The notes under the pieces are model-generated. The model was not told the origin of the DNA. It made no database searches and saw only the letters and a program-made list of their open reading frames with translations. A stretch of DNA of 64,000 nucleotides, from positions 62,001 through 126,000 of the forward strand of contig WIAG01000002.1 in assembly GCA_014055495.1 (NCBI GenBank), written 5' to 3'. Shown here in pieces: positions 17,010 to 26,297 of this stretch (its first letter is position 1; each line of letters starts with the position of its first letter). The translations under genes and the position numbers were made by a program. The DNA comes from Nitrospira sp. CR1.2. Its GTDB lineage: Bacteria; Nitrospirota; Nitrospiria; Nitrospirales; Nitrospiraceae.

Positions 17010-19085
17010 TTAGTCCATCGGTAGGATGTCGAAAATGGCCGCTCGCTCCACCCGTCCGACATCTACCCATTGCTGAGCGAGGGGAATCAGCGTGACCAGC
17101 CGCTCTTCCAGAGCTGCGAGGCGTTCTCGGATCGCAGCCGGCTTGTGTTGTGCCGTGACACGCAGAAAGGTTCGGAGTCCCTGCAGAAAAAGCTTGATAT
17201 TCTCCGCCGATACCTGTTCGGCCGAACCTGACAAGACATCGATTTCGTCAAAAATCGGCTCCAGCGATTGAGGAGACAACTGCCGTTCCTCGCCGGCGCG
17301 CGCGATACGCCGGAGCGTTTCGATCACCATCGGCACGCGGGCCTGCATGTGCGCAAGGAACCGTTCATCCAACTGCTCCAGCTCGTCCAGCATCCGTCCG
17401 ATCGCCCGCGCATCCACCATTGTTGCTCCACCGGCAATCTCCCGCTCCGCCCGATGGATCACCGCCTCCAGGACGTCCCGTACCGGTTCTTGCGAACGGC
17501 CACGTGCCAGATGCAATTGCCGCAACGCATCGAGAATGGGCAGCGCAGCCGTCCGCCGAGGCGCCTGGCGCGTTCCCTCGATCGGTTCGATCATCGCCGC
17601 TAGGTCAGTAGGCGGAGTCTCCTTGAGCGCCTCATCACTCGCCGTTTCCTGGTCGCCTCGATCGGCAGGTGGTTCAACCTTCTCTGAGACCGGCTCCAGT
17701 TCCCGCACGGTCTTGCTGATTTCCAGCAACCCCTCTCGCAACGACGCGACATGATGCGCTGCCACGGCCCGCTCATGTCTGGCAGCCGCCTGCAGGAGTG
17801 GGAACAACCTGGTCGCCATCTCTTCCAGACCGCTCAATCCAACGGTCGCAGCAGAGCGCGCCAGATTACCGACACTTTGCCAGAGTATCGTTGCCAACTG
17901 CGTACGACGCGCCTGTTCACTCGTGGCATCCAGTCGCTCTAGGGCCGTCTGAATTTGATTGAGCCACTCCCTGGCCTCCAATACAAATAGACCTAGAATT
18001 TCCCGTCGGACCGGAATCGTGGCCTCCGCCGCCTCTGTACCTGTCGAGGCCAGCGGTGCAGCCGGCCGAATCGCAGGTTGATCCACGGCAGCCTGAATGA
18101 CCCCCGCAATGGCATCAAGACTTTCCAGCAAGGCGGCAAATTGATCGGACACGTTGGTCGCCACGGCAGATGCTGACGTGGCGGGTGACACCGACTCGAA
18201 GCTAACGCGCTCCAGGGCCGGCGGCTCGACGGTGTCGACCACCGACACATGGGGCTGCAGACTCAAGTCGACCAGTCGCAGTATTTCGGACGTCGAGGTG
18301 TCCTCCAGGCCCGTGACTCGCACTACCGGGCGAGAGGGGTAGCGGGCGGTGATACGTACCACCACACCTTCTTCCCCGCTGCTGAGCCGCACCCTGGTCC
18401 CAAGGGGATAGACCGACAACTGTTCAACTAACGCTTTCATGATTTCGCGGGGAAAGGCGGTACGTTCCGTCGAGAGCAACTCGCGCACAGCCTCATGCGG
18501 CAACAAGCGCCGACGATACGGACGCGGGCTGACCAGCGCATCAAAGATGTCCACCAGACCGATGATTTGGGCTAATTCGTTGATCTCACGCCCCTTCAAG
18601 CGATGCGGATATCCCTGTCCCTTTCCCCGCTCATGCGCCTGCAGCACGACTTCGGCAAGCCACTCATAGTCCGCACCGAGCCGCTTAATGACATCGTGCC
18701 CCATCCGGGGATGTTGCTCAACGAGGCCCCGCTCCTCGACCGACAGGCGACCGGCTTTCGTCAACAGCTGCTGCGGAACCGCAAAAATTCCGATATCGTG
18801 CACCAGGCCGGCCAACGCCAGTCGTTGCAGCTCGGTTCCATAATATCCAAGGCCCACGCCGACTTTCGTGGCCAGAATGCTGACGTTGATGAGATTGGTG
18901 ATCAGCGGAAGACCGGGGGGGCTCGACAACGCCTCAACGACTAACTGATCGCTTATGTGAAGCGAACCGACGATGGCAGAAGCCAGTTGCATGAGCTCGG
19001 AGAGATCGACGTCTTCATGCTGCTGGACGGCCGCGGCCACTTTTGCAAGCGCTACCTCCGCTTGCCGGTAGTGATGCTGTTCCAT
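17010..19085 (-). CDS. HD-GYP domain protein with C-terminal pseudo-Hpt and shared helical domain
   Basis: 691 residues. An HD-GYP domain spans about 40-250: HD at H96-D97, H125, 'HERGKGQGYP' at 151-160 and D179. The family's usual first His (HxxNV) is N64 here, and the first His of the HHE pair is A150, so some metal ligands for cyclic-di-GMP hydrolysis are missing. A linker follows. At about 362-450 there is an Hpt-like bundle ('VLEAREWLNQIQTALERLD') in which the phospho-His position is G406 ('VGNLARSAATVGL'). Residues 530-691 match the neighbouring 324-residue protein. It is the last gene of the chemosensory operon and probably an output or scaffold. Confidence 0.8.
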   Translation of the reverse strand: MEQHHYRQAEVALAKVAAAVQQHEDVDLSELMQLASAIVGSLHISDQLVVEALSSPPGLPLITNLINVSILATKVGVGLGYYGTELQRLALAGLVHDIGIFAVPQQLLTKAGRLSVEERGLVEQHPRMGHDVIKRLGADYEWLAEVVLQAHERGKGQGYPHRLKGREINELAQIIGLVDIFDALVSPRPYRRRLLPHEAVRELLSTERTAFPREIMKALVEQLSVYPLGTRVRLSSGEEGVVVRITARYPSRPVVRVTGLEDTSTSEILRLVDLSLQPHVSVVDTVEPPALERVSFESVSPATSASAVATNVSDQFAALLESLDAIAGVIQAAVDQPAIRPAAPLASTGTEAAEATIPVRREILGLFVLEAREWLNQIQTALERLDATSEQARRTQLATILWQSVGNLARSAATVGLSGLEEMATRLFPLLQAAARHERAVAAHHVASLREGLLEISKTVRELEPVSEKVEPPADRGDQETASDEALKETPPTDLAAMIEPIEGTRQAPRRTAALPILDALRQLHLARGRSQEPVRDVLEAVIHRAEREIAGGATMVDARAIGRMLDELEQLDERFLAHMQARVPMVIETLRRIARAGEERQLSPQSLEPIFDEIDVLSGSAEQVSAENIKLFLQGLRTFLRVTAQHKPAAIRERLAALEERLVTLIPLAQQWVDVGRVERAAIFDILPMD

Positions 19086-19250
19086 TGCCCTCGGCCCTCA
19101 CCCGAATGAACGTGTCAATAGAGTCATCGTTGCGGAGCAAGACCAACAGGCTGGAGAGGCACTCGGCGGAACGCCGGACTCCCTCACGATGTCGGCATTT
19201 CCGCTCCACGGGAGCAGGAGTTCCTTGTGCCCCAAACAGGTTGAATCGGC

Positions 19251-20225
19251 TCAGGCGGCAGGAACGAGGCGGCTCATCGCCTCGAACTCTCTCTGTCCGG
19301 TCGTAATCCACTCTTCAATCATGCCCGCCATTACAAGAATCCGACTCTCCACCGAATGCAGGCGACGCTCCTCCACAGGTATACGACGCTGAAGGAGCAA
19401 AGAGAGGAAATTCTGAAGGCCGGTGAGAAAGGTCACGAGGACCGTCGCATTCGTCTGCTTCGCCATGCTCTGGAGATGCTCGATTTTCTCCAGCGAACGT
19501 CCAAGGGGCGGTTCCGGTTCGGCGACACCCGCGCCCTCAACTCTCAGCCGACTCACAGACCTGGCGATGCCGGGCAACTCCTGCATCAGTGAATTCAAAC
19601 AGTGCGCATCCGTCTTGTGGAGTTCATCGAGGATCTGTTGAAATGTTGCGGCCTGAATCACTTCTCCTCCCTGACGGGCCTCATGCTCAAACCGCTGAAG
19701 CACCAGTGGAATGAGACTGCGGGACATGTTTGGGTTTGTAGGCTGCCGGTCCTGTAAGGCACGCAGCGCATTCAAGAGGGTCAGGAAATCGATGGCGGGC
19801 TCTGGTGTCGGCGCGGCCTCTGCGGGTGGTTCCAATTCGAGGGCGATACCCGTGGCATCTTTGACGCAGGCAACGACAATCCGGAACTGCTCACGGACCG
19901 TGTTGAAATCCTGTTGGGTGACCGTCGTACGATCTTTGAGCGTTTCAATATAAGGGAGGAGCGCGAACGTGGCCCGCTCGACCTCGGGGAGATCGATCGT
20001 AGCGGCAGAACCGCCCAAACTGGTGATGGCCCGTACGATCACATCGACCAATTGTGCGTGTCGCTCGAAGTCCGGTTGGCTTTCGAGCTCAGTCAGTGCT
20101 GAATGAATCTGCACGAGCCACTCCTGCGCCTCTTGGCCGAATAACTCGATCAGTTCTCTCTGAAAATCGTCTTGGGTTTGTTCTGCGTCCATAAAGAGGG
20201 CAGTATCCAACTTCGATTGATTCAC
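19251..20225 (-). CDS. Pseudo-Hpt protein, paralogue of the HD-GYP protein's C-terminal half
   Basis: 324 residues. Residues 20-110 align with Hpt domains ('LIELFGQEAQEWLVQIHSALTELE'), but the AHTLKGSA phosphorylation motif reads 'AITSLGGSA': T68 replaces His and G71 replaces Lys. Residues 145-320 ('ALRALQDRQPTNPNMSRSL') correspond to the C-terminal domain of the HD-GYP protein downstream. So this is the same architecture without the enzyme domain. The start is GTG with GGAG 4 bp upstream. A 165 bp gap separates it from the HD-GYP gene. It likely binds receivers without accepting phosphate; this is inference. Confidence 0.7.
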   Translation of the reverse strand: MNQSKLDTALFMDAEQTQDDFQRELIELFGQEAQEWLVQIHSALTELESQPDFERHAQLVDVIVRAITSLGGSAATIDLPEVERATFALLPYIETLKDRTTVTQQDFNTVREQFRIVVACVKDATGIALELEPPAEAAPTPEPAIDFLTLLNALRALQDRQPTNPNMSRSLIPLVLQRFEHEARQGGEVIQAATFQQILDELHKTDAHCLNSLMQELPGIARSVSRLRVEGAGVAEPEPPLGRSLEKIEHLQSMAKQTNATVLVTFLTGLQNFLSLLLQRRIPVEERRLHSVESRILVMAGMIEEWITTGQREFEAMSRLVPAA

Positions 20226-20255
20226 TCTCCGCTAGGTACGGCGGGCGACACTCTT

Positions 20256-21731
20256 CTATCGCCTCCCGGAACCCAGCTGGGATGCGAGGCCGGCAATCTC
20301 TCCCAACTTCCTCGCGAGGTCTTCGAACCGGCGGGACGATTGCTCGGCCATTTGCTCAGCATCGGCCGTGCGCTGCGCCAACTGCTGAGCGCGCTCTTGT
20401 TCAGCAGCCAACGCCTGTTCCAACTCCTGGATGCGCACGGATCCCTCTTCCAACTGTTTGACTTGCGCGAGCAACAGAGCGCTCGCTTCACGCTCGGCAG
20501 ACAACGCGCCCTCAAGCTCGACCATCTGCGCACGAGTCTTTTCAGCAGTTTCTTCGAGGGCGGGTACCGTACGCGCCACCTTTTCCAACTGCGCCAGCGC
20601 GTTCCGGTGCGTCTCGGATTCTTCGCGCTCTGCCGCGAGCATCCGCTCCAACTCGCGCACACGCTCTTCAACATGTTCGAGGTTGGTGATCTGTTGAACC
20701 AATTGATTTGCAGCCTCCCGCTCTGCCTCCAGATGGGCCTCTAACTCTGCAATTCTTGCCGCGTGGTGTGTCGCATCAGACAGCTGCTGGGACAAGTGCT
20801 CCATACGATTCCGCTCTTCTGCCAGTGCCGCTTCCAATTCTTCGACTCGTTGCCTTTGTCTCGACAGGTCTTCCAGTTGTTGGGTCAGGACAGCCCGCTG
20901 AGCACGTTCATCCATCACGCTCTGCTCCAGCAGTTGCACACGTGAGGTCATCGCCTCGCCTTGTTCCCGCTGTTCGTCTAATGCCTGCCGAACCCGCCGC
21001 ACGTGCTCAAGACTCGATTGCCGTTCCTCCGCGAGCTGTGTTTCGAGCTCAGCAATTCTGGCATCACGCTGAGCCAACAGCGCCTGACTTCGTTCCTCGG
21101 CCTGAGCGGATACATCTCGCGCGCCATCATGATGGATGGAAGTTTCGTCCACAGAGAGTTCATGGCTGAGGGGCAGCACCACCGCCTCCGGCACATTCAT
21201 GGTGATGGGCTCACACGACTGCAGTGCTTCCACACGCTCCTGAAGAATCGGAACAGTGTCTCGCTGAATCGAAAGCACCGGCGCCGCTGGCGTAGACTCG
21301 CTCAGCGCAGACTCTGAAAGGCTTTCCTGATGAGGAGCCTCGGACATGGCCCCAGACTTGTGCGGCCGCTTGCTCAACAGGTCCAATACGCGATCCTTCA
21401 ACGAGGATCCCTGAAACGGTTTCTTCAGCACTCCATCGGCCTTGCAGCTCTCAGCTTGGCGTGACACTTCGTCGTTCACAATCCCGCTGATCAGCAGCAC
21501 CGGAAGGTCCGCCAGATTGGCCTGCCCACGCACGTAGGCGCACACCTCGTAGCCGCTCTTGTCAGGCATGATCACATCAGAGACGACCAAGTCTGGCCGG
21601 TCTTTCGCCAGTAACGCCAGCGCTTCGGATCCGTTTGCCGCCAGAGTGACTCCCATTCCGGCCTCAGTCAAAAGGCGTTCGGCTACTTTACGAACTGCGA
21701 TGCTGTCGTCGGCGATCAAGATCTTTGGCAT
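20256..21731 (-). CDS. Response regulator receiver with long coiled coil of 31-residue repeats
   Basis: 491 residues. Residues 1-120 are a complete receiver: D8, D9, phospho-acceptor D52 in 'VVSDVIMP', S82 and K104. A disordered linker (125-215) leads to a coiled coil from about 220 to 480. It is built of units starting at I226, V265, V296, I327, V358, M403 and I434, each with an 'ELExxLAxER'-like motif. Five consecutive starts are exactly 31 residues apart. There is no DNA-binding output. The design recalls FrzS of Myxococcus (receiver plus coiled coil), a polar motility protein, but with an intact receiver. Confidence 0.82.
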   Translation of the reverse strand: MPKILIADDSIAVRKVAERLLTEAGMGVTLAANGSEALALLAKDRPDLVVSDVIMPDKSGYEVCAYVRGQANLADLPVLLISGIVNDEVSRQAESCKADGVLKKPFQGSSLKDRVLDLLSKRPHKSGAMSEAPHQESLSESALSESTPAAPVLSIQRDTVPILQERVEALQSCEPITMNVPEAVVLPLSHELSVDETSIHHDGARDVSAQAEERSQALLAQRDARIAELETQLAEERQSSLEHVRRVRQALDEQREQGEAMTSRVQLLEQSVMDERAQRAVLTQQLEDLSRQRQRVEELEAALAEERNRMEHLSQQLSDATHHAARIAELEAHLEAEREAANQLVQQITNLEHVEERVRELERMLAAEREESETHRNALAQLEKVARTVPALEETAEKTRAQMVELEGALSAEREASALLLAQVKQLEEGSVRIQELEQALAAEQERAQQLAQRTADAEQMAEQSSRRFEDLARKLGEIAGLASQLGSGRR

Positions 21732-21756
21732 GTCAATCCTCTACGCAATGTCAGGC

Positions 21757-22236
21757 TCATCCAGCGTGACGGCTCGATGAAACCCCCAGGGTTGCCAGGT
21801 TGATGATAGGAAGCTGTTCACCGGCGGCAACACACAGTCCGGCACAGTCCGGATCGTCGCCGATGTGATACTGTATGGACGAGCGCGACACCATCTGCAA
21901 CGAGGGCACCTCGGGATCGATACGAATGGCCAGCGGTCCGTCCACATGTTTCACGACCAGGCACAAAGACTCGCCTTCCCGCATCGTTCGTTTGAACTTC
22001 TCAGCAAGGTCAAACACCGGCAGACACCCCTCTTCCTGCCGGACCAGCGAGGTCACGAACGGTGTCTCGCTCGGGACTGGAATGGCACCTGTCCATGACA
22101 CAACACCCGCGACCTCTTCGGTCCTCGCGGCCATTCGTTTCCCGGCTACTGCAAACACGACCATATGCTGAGGACGCCCCCCTCCGGTGCCTCTTGTCGC
22201 CGTCGTTTCCTGTTTGCGAAGCTGACCGCGCAACAT
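21757..22236 (-). CDS. CheW-like protein (divergent)
   Basis: 159 residues from the ATG at 22236. The long ORF-track start would run into the upstream CheW-like gene, while a GAGGA sits 6 bp before 22236. The sequence 'HMVVFAVAGKRMAARTEEVAGVV' and 'TSLVRQEEGCLPVFDLAEKF' follows the CheW SH3-like fold, including the region that usually reads 'G.I.PVVDL'. It is shorter and more divergent than the operon's first CheW. It would couple receptor and CheA or bind a different partner in the array. It is 22 bp downstream of the previous gene. Confidence 0.72.
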   Translation of the reverse strand: MLRGQLRKQETTATRGTGGGRPQHMVVFAVAGKRMAARTEEVAGVVSWTGAIPVPSETPFVTSLVRQEEGCLPVFDLAEKFKRTMREGESLCLVVKHVDGPLAIRIDPEVPSLQMVSRSSIQYHIGDDPDCAGLCVAAGEQLPIINLATLGVSSSRHAG

Positions 22237-22258
22237 CCTCGATCCTCGACCGCGGCGA

Positions 22259-22822
22259 TTATCCGGCGTGACCGACCGGGACGGCATCAAGCGTAGCCAC
22301 GGGTAACTGGAGCCGGCCCTCAGTCTCCCCAGATCGGTGCTCTGACAGGCACAATACGAACACATCGAGTGCATTTTTCCGACTCGGGAAATCCAATATC
22401 CAAAATGGGTTGGCAATCAGGGCCACAGAGTCTTTCTCGGCAAACAATCCCAGCAATCGATCACGCTCTGCGCCGCGAAAATGCGCCGGCAGGGGTTGGA
22501 TCATGGTTCGTTCCACATCGACTATTCCCACCACCCTGTCCACGGCAAAGGATCGGCGCTGGTGATCGTGCCCGTACAAAACCACCCTCGTCTCAGCACT
22601 CCGCCCCTGAGACGCCAGCTTCAAACGCCCAGCGAGATCACTGGGCTCGTAGGACGCATCGGCCCAGGTCAGCACCCCATCCCGCCCTACACTTGTCGGT
22701 ATCACGATACCCCGGACCCACTGTGCCGGGAGTGCGATGGAAGAATCCCCGATCAGCGTCACCAGAAATCTGACCGCCTGGCTGCTGGTCAAGGTGACTG
22801 TCTGACTTTGCCTGAGACCCAT
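22259..22822 (-). CDS. CheW-like adaptor protein
   Basis: 187 residues. 'VRFLVTLIGDSSIALPAQWVRGIV' and 'RSFAVDRVVGIVDVERTMIQPLP' match the two CheW subdomains. The middle linker and the C-terminal 'VFVLCLSEHRSG' strand are less typical. It directly follows the CheA gene (47 bp), and another CheW-like gene follows it. Having three CheW-type genes suggests adaptors with distinct roles. The receptor-binding face cannot be judged by eye. Confidence 0.72.
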   Translation of the reverse strand: MGLRQSQTVTLTSSQAVRFLVTLIGDSSIALPAQWVRGIVIPTSVGRDGVLTWADASYEPSDLAGRLKLASQGRSAETRVVLYGHDHQRRSFAVDRVVGIVDVERTMIQPLPAHFRGAERDRLLGLFAEKDSVALIANPFWILDFPSRKNALDVFVLCLSEHRSGETEGRLQLPVATLDAVPVGHAG

Positions 22823-22869
22823 CTGCGACCTTCATTCTGCCAGTAACGGCACGAATCGCCAAAACGTTC

Positions 22870-25800
22870 CTACTTTTCCACCCCGGCTTCACGCCCCGTC
22901 CACTTGCGCACTTCCTGGATTAAGGCCCGCTCTTCGACCGGTTTGGCGATATAGCCGGACGCGCCGACACTGACGGCCATCTGTCGATGTTTTTCTCCTG
23001 CCCGCGTGGTCATCACCAGAATCGGCGTACTGTGGGTCTGAGGCCGCGCGCGAAGAGCCTGAATCACTTCATAGCCATTCAGTTTCGGCATTTCGAGATC
23101 GGTAATGATGAGCTGATACGGCTGCACCATGGCTTTCCGGCACCCTTCTTCGCCGTCGGTCGCCGTGTCCACCCTATACCCGGCAGACTCCAACATCCGA
23201 CCGACGAACTTCCTGATGCTGAGCGAGTCATCGATCAACAGGAGCGGCAATTGAGTGGCCGTGGGCGGTGTTGAATCGGGAGAAACCGGCGGCTCCGGAT
23301 GAGCTGTCAGGCCCAAGGTGTGGCTGTTGGACAACGCGTCATGATACTCGCGCGTCGTCAGGCGGCTGACGTCCAATACGAGAATCACGCGGCCTTCCGG
23401 GTCGATCGTAGCACCGCCGAACACCGACCGTTCATACGGCTTCAGACCGCCCAGAGACTTAATGACGATTTCCTGGCGCCCCAGCAGTTCGTCCACGGCA
23501 CATCCGAGGACGCCGGTGGAGGTCCGTACGACGACCACGGGGGAGACGCCCTGAATGGTGCCTGCTTCCCGGCGGATGAGACTTGCCAGCGGGTGGACTT
23601 CGATCGCCTCGTCCCCGATTTGTAATACGGAGCGATCCCCCATCTGCTGCATCGTCGAGGAGGCGGACATGGTCACTTCCCGCACACTCGGGAGGGGAAT
23701 CGCGTACCGCTCACCGCCGGCCCGCACCACCAACGCCGTCGCGATCAGCAGGGTGAGCGGCAAATGCATCGTAAATTTCGTGCCCTGCCCGTACACCGAC
23801 TCCACCTCGATGTGGCCGTTCATCGTCTCGATGACACGCTTCACCACATCCATACCGACGCCGCGTCCCGCGTGCCCGCCGACGGCGTCAGCGGTGGAGA
23901 AGCCCGGCAAAAAGATAAACTTGATCACTTCACTTTCGGGAAGCGTCTCGGCTACGTCCTGCCTCACCAGACCCAACTTCACCGCCTTCGCTCGGATCTT
24001 TGCGAGGTCGAGGCCGGCCCCATCGTCCTCCACTTCAATGAGCACAGAATTGCCTCGATGGGCGGCGTGAAGATAAATCGTGCCGGCCGCCGGTTTTCCC
24101 TGCGCGACACGGAGGGCCGCCGGCTCGATACCGTGGTACACCGCGTTCCTCACGAGATGAACCAACGGATCGACCAACCGCTCCACAACACCGGTATCGA
24201 TTTCGGTCTGTTCACCGGAGATCACCAAATTGACCTTTTTCCCCGTGGCTCTCGCCATCTCCCGGGCAGCGCGACGAAACCGGGTAAAAGGTGTTCCGAT
24301 CGGCACCATACGCGCGCGCGCGATTTCATCGCGCATGCTCAAGGTCAACTGCTGCAGCGACCCCATGTCGTCTTGCGCGCGGTGGATCGACCCGGACAGC
24401 TGTGCCATGGATTCCGAAATATCGGCGGTCACTTCGCTGATTCGACGCGCCAGAATATTGAAGTCGTCGTACCGATCGAACTCCAGACTGCCGAAATCGC
24501 TGATTCCCGACACCTCCGGAGGTATCCCTCCCTCGGCAGGCGCCGGAGACGGCTGGAAGGAAAAGGTGTGTTTGTCCTCGAAGGTGCGCACGGCATCGGT
24601 CAAACGATTTTTGTTGGCCAGAACCTGCATGGCAAGTTGATTCAACGTCCGAAGACGTTGTTCGAGACGGCCTCGATCGATGACCAATTCGCCGACCAGA
24701 TTCAGCAGGCGTTCCAAACGGTCGCGGCTGACACGGATTACCTCCCGCTCTTCTCCCGTTTTTCCTTCCCCTGATGCGACCGCATCCGCGCCGTCGTTTT
24801 CGGCTGCCTCACTTTCAGATATCACCTCGGTAAGGTTCTGCGAGGACTTAGGTACGGAAGCCACCGCTGGGAACGCACCGCCTAAATTCGTGAGTTCCAG
24901 CAGCGACGCGGCGAACCGCTGTCTGGTTCGACTCAGGAGGGAAGGATCACGCCGCATGAGGCTTCGAATCACATCGATCGCACGGAGTAATACATCCGTA
25001 TGGCCAGGACGAAACTGGAGACGCCCCTCGCGAACCGCCCCCATGAAGTCTTCGATGTGATGGGTCAGATCTCCGATCGATTGGAAACCGACGGTATAGG
25101 CCGACCCCTTCAACGTATGAGCCGTGCGAAACAACTGATGAATCGTGTCCGGATTGGTTGCGTCCTGGTCTACCCGCAACAGATCGGCCTCGAGACTGTC
25201 GAGATACTCCTGAGCCTCCGGAGCGAAATACGAAATCACCTCCGCATCGAGCGAAGGGATCAAGTAGGCTTCGGGCAGTTCTTGGTCGTGATTTGCCGCA
25301 GTGGAGTGGACAGGCACCGCCGACTCCACGGCTTGTGCCGCCCCCGCCTGCAAAGCAACCTGCTCCTGCCGCGCTCCGAATGGTTCGGCGTCGTTGGAAT
25401 GGTTCCCACCCTGCTGCAGATCGTGAAGCATGGCCAGGATACAGGGGACGTCCTGCCGCAACTTCGGCAACTGCTTCGGCTCTCGTGCCATCAACGTCCG
25501 CATCACATCCACGGCATGCCGAATCGTCGCGATCCAATGTGGCGCCATGCCGGCGGTGCCCTCACGGACTGCGGTCATGCAGGTTTCGATCGGATAGGCC
25601 ACATCTCCTACCACCTGACAGCCGACCGTGTAGGCAGACCCCTTGAGCGTGTGCGCGACTCGATACAACTGATGAATCGTATCGGCATCGGCCATGTGTT
25701 GTTCCAACCGCCGGAGCAGCGTCTGAATGGTGTTGAGGTATTCCTCCGCTTCAGGAGAGAAGTAGGACAAGACCTCGTCATCAATGATAGGGATGAGATA

Positions 25801-26250
25801 GTCGTCGGCGGGAGCAGTCAGGGCTTGGACCGAATCTGATGCCGACTCCCTCGCCGCCTCAGGCAGCACAGCGGCACAACGGCGGACAAAGCCTTCGACG
25901 ACTGACGCGTCTTCCCCTCCCCCACGCCCGATGTGGGCGACCTGCGCCCGAAAGGAGACGACAATCTCACGCATGACCTCGATGGCTTGGGGCCATGCGT
26001 CGGGAGCGATCTCCCCGACTCGTTCCAAGGTCTCCTCCAGCAACGCGCCGAGTCGCCCAAGACCTGGAAACCCATACAGCAGCGCCGCCCCCTTCAATTT
26101 GTGTCCGACAGTATGCAAGTCCGCAACGTCGGCGGGGGCAGGAGTCCCCTTATCCTCAGGGTGCAACGCCTTCCAGAACTTGGCCATATCGTCACCGGCT
26201 TCGGCGACGAAGATGCCCAACAGCTGGTCGCGGTCAAAATCAGCGCTCAT
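22870..26250 (-). CDS. cheA: Hybrid CheA histidine kinase with three Hpt domains and a receiver
   Basis: 1126 residues. Three Hpt domains carry intact phospho-His: H50 ('GHKLKGAA'), H200 and H378 (both 'AHTLKGSAYTVG'); the last two are close duplicates. The P3 dimerisation segment is at about 505-545. The P4 ATPase is at about 690-830, with N box 'HLVRNAVYHGIE' (Tyr where Asp is usual), G1 'DDGAGLD' and G2 'GRGVGMDVV'. A CheW domain spans 835-965, and a C-terminal receiver has D1051 ('TDLEMP') and K1103. This is the PilL/ChpA/PixL/FrzE class, tied to pili or gliding rather than flagella. It lies between receptor and adaptor genes. Confidence 0.93.
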   Translation of the reverse strand: MSADFDRDQLLGIFVAEAGDDMAKFWKALHPEDKGTPAPADVADLHTVGHKLKGAALLYGFPGLGRLGALLEETLERVGEIAPDAWPQAIEVMREIVVSFRAQVAHIGRGGGEDASVVEGFVRRCAAVLPEAARESASDSVQALTAPADDYLIPIIDDEVLSYFSPEAEEYLNTIQTLLRRLEQHMADADTIHQLYRVAHTLKGSAYTVGCQVVGDVAYPIETCMTAVREGTAGMAPHWIATIRHAVDVMRTLMAREPKQLPKLRQDVPCILAMLHDLQQGGNHSNDAEPFGARQEQVALQAGAAQAVESAVPVHSTAANHDQELPEAYLIPSLDAEVISYFAPEAQEYLDSLEADLLRVDQDATNPDTIHQLFRTAHTLKGSAYTVGFQSIGDLTHHIEDFMGAVREGRLQFRPGHTDVLLRAIDVIRSLMRRDPSLLSRTRQRFAASLLELTNLGGAFPAVASVPKSSQNLTEVISESEAAENDGADAVASGEGKTGEEREVIRVSRDRLERLLNLVGELVIDRGRLEQRLRTLNQLAMQVLANKNRLTDAVRTFEDKHTFSFQPSPAPAEGGIPPEVSGISDFGSLEFDRYDDFNILARRISEVTADISESMAQLSGSIHRAQDDMGSLQQLTLSMRDEIARARMVPIGTPFTRFRRAAREMARATGKKVNLVISGEQTEIDTGVVERLVDPLVHLVRNAVYHGIEPAALRVAQGKPAAGTIYLHAAHRGNSVLIEVEDDGAGLDLAKIRAKAVKLGLVRQDVAETLPESEVIKFIFLPGFSTADAVGGHAGRGVGMDVVKRVIETMNGHIEVESVYGQGTKFTMHLPLTLLIATALVVRAGGERYAIPLPSVREVTMSASSTMQQMGDRSVLQIGDEAIEVHPLASLIRREAGTIQGVSPVVVVRTSTGVLGCAVDELLGRQEIVIKSLGGLKPYERSVFGGATIDPEGRVILVLDVSRLTTREYHDALSNSHTLGLTAHPEPPVSPDSTPPTATQLPLLLIDDSLSIRKFVGRMLESAGYRVDTATDGEEGCRKAMVQPYQLIITDLEMPKLNGYEVIQALRARPQTHSTPILVMTTRAGEKHRQMAVSVGASGYIAKPVEERALIQEVRKWTGREAGVEK

Positions 26251-26297
26251 TGCGTCACTTCACATCCGAGCGGCGACGCCGCTCTTTGAGAGTCTCC

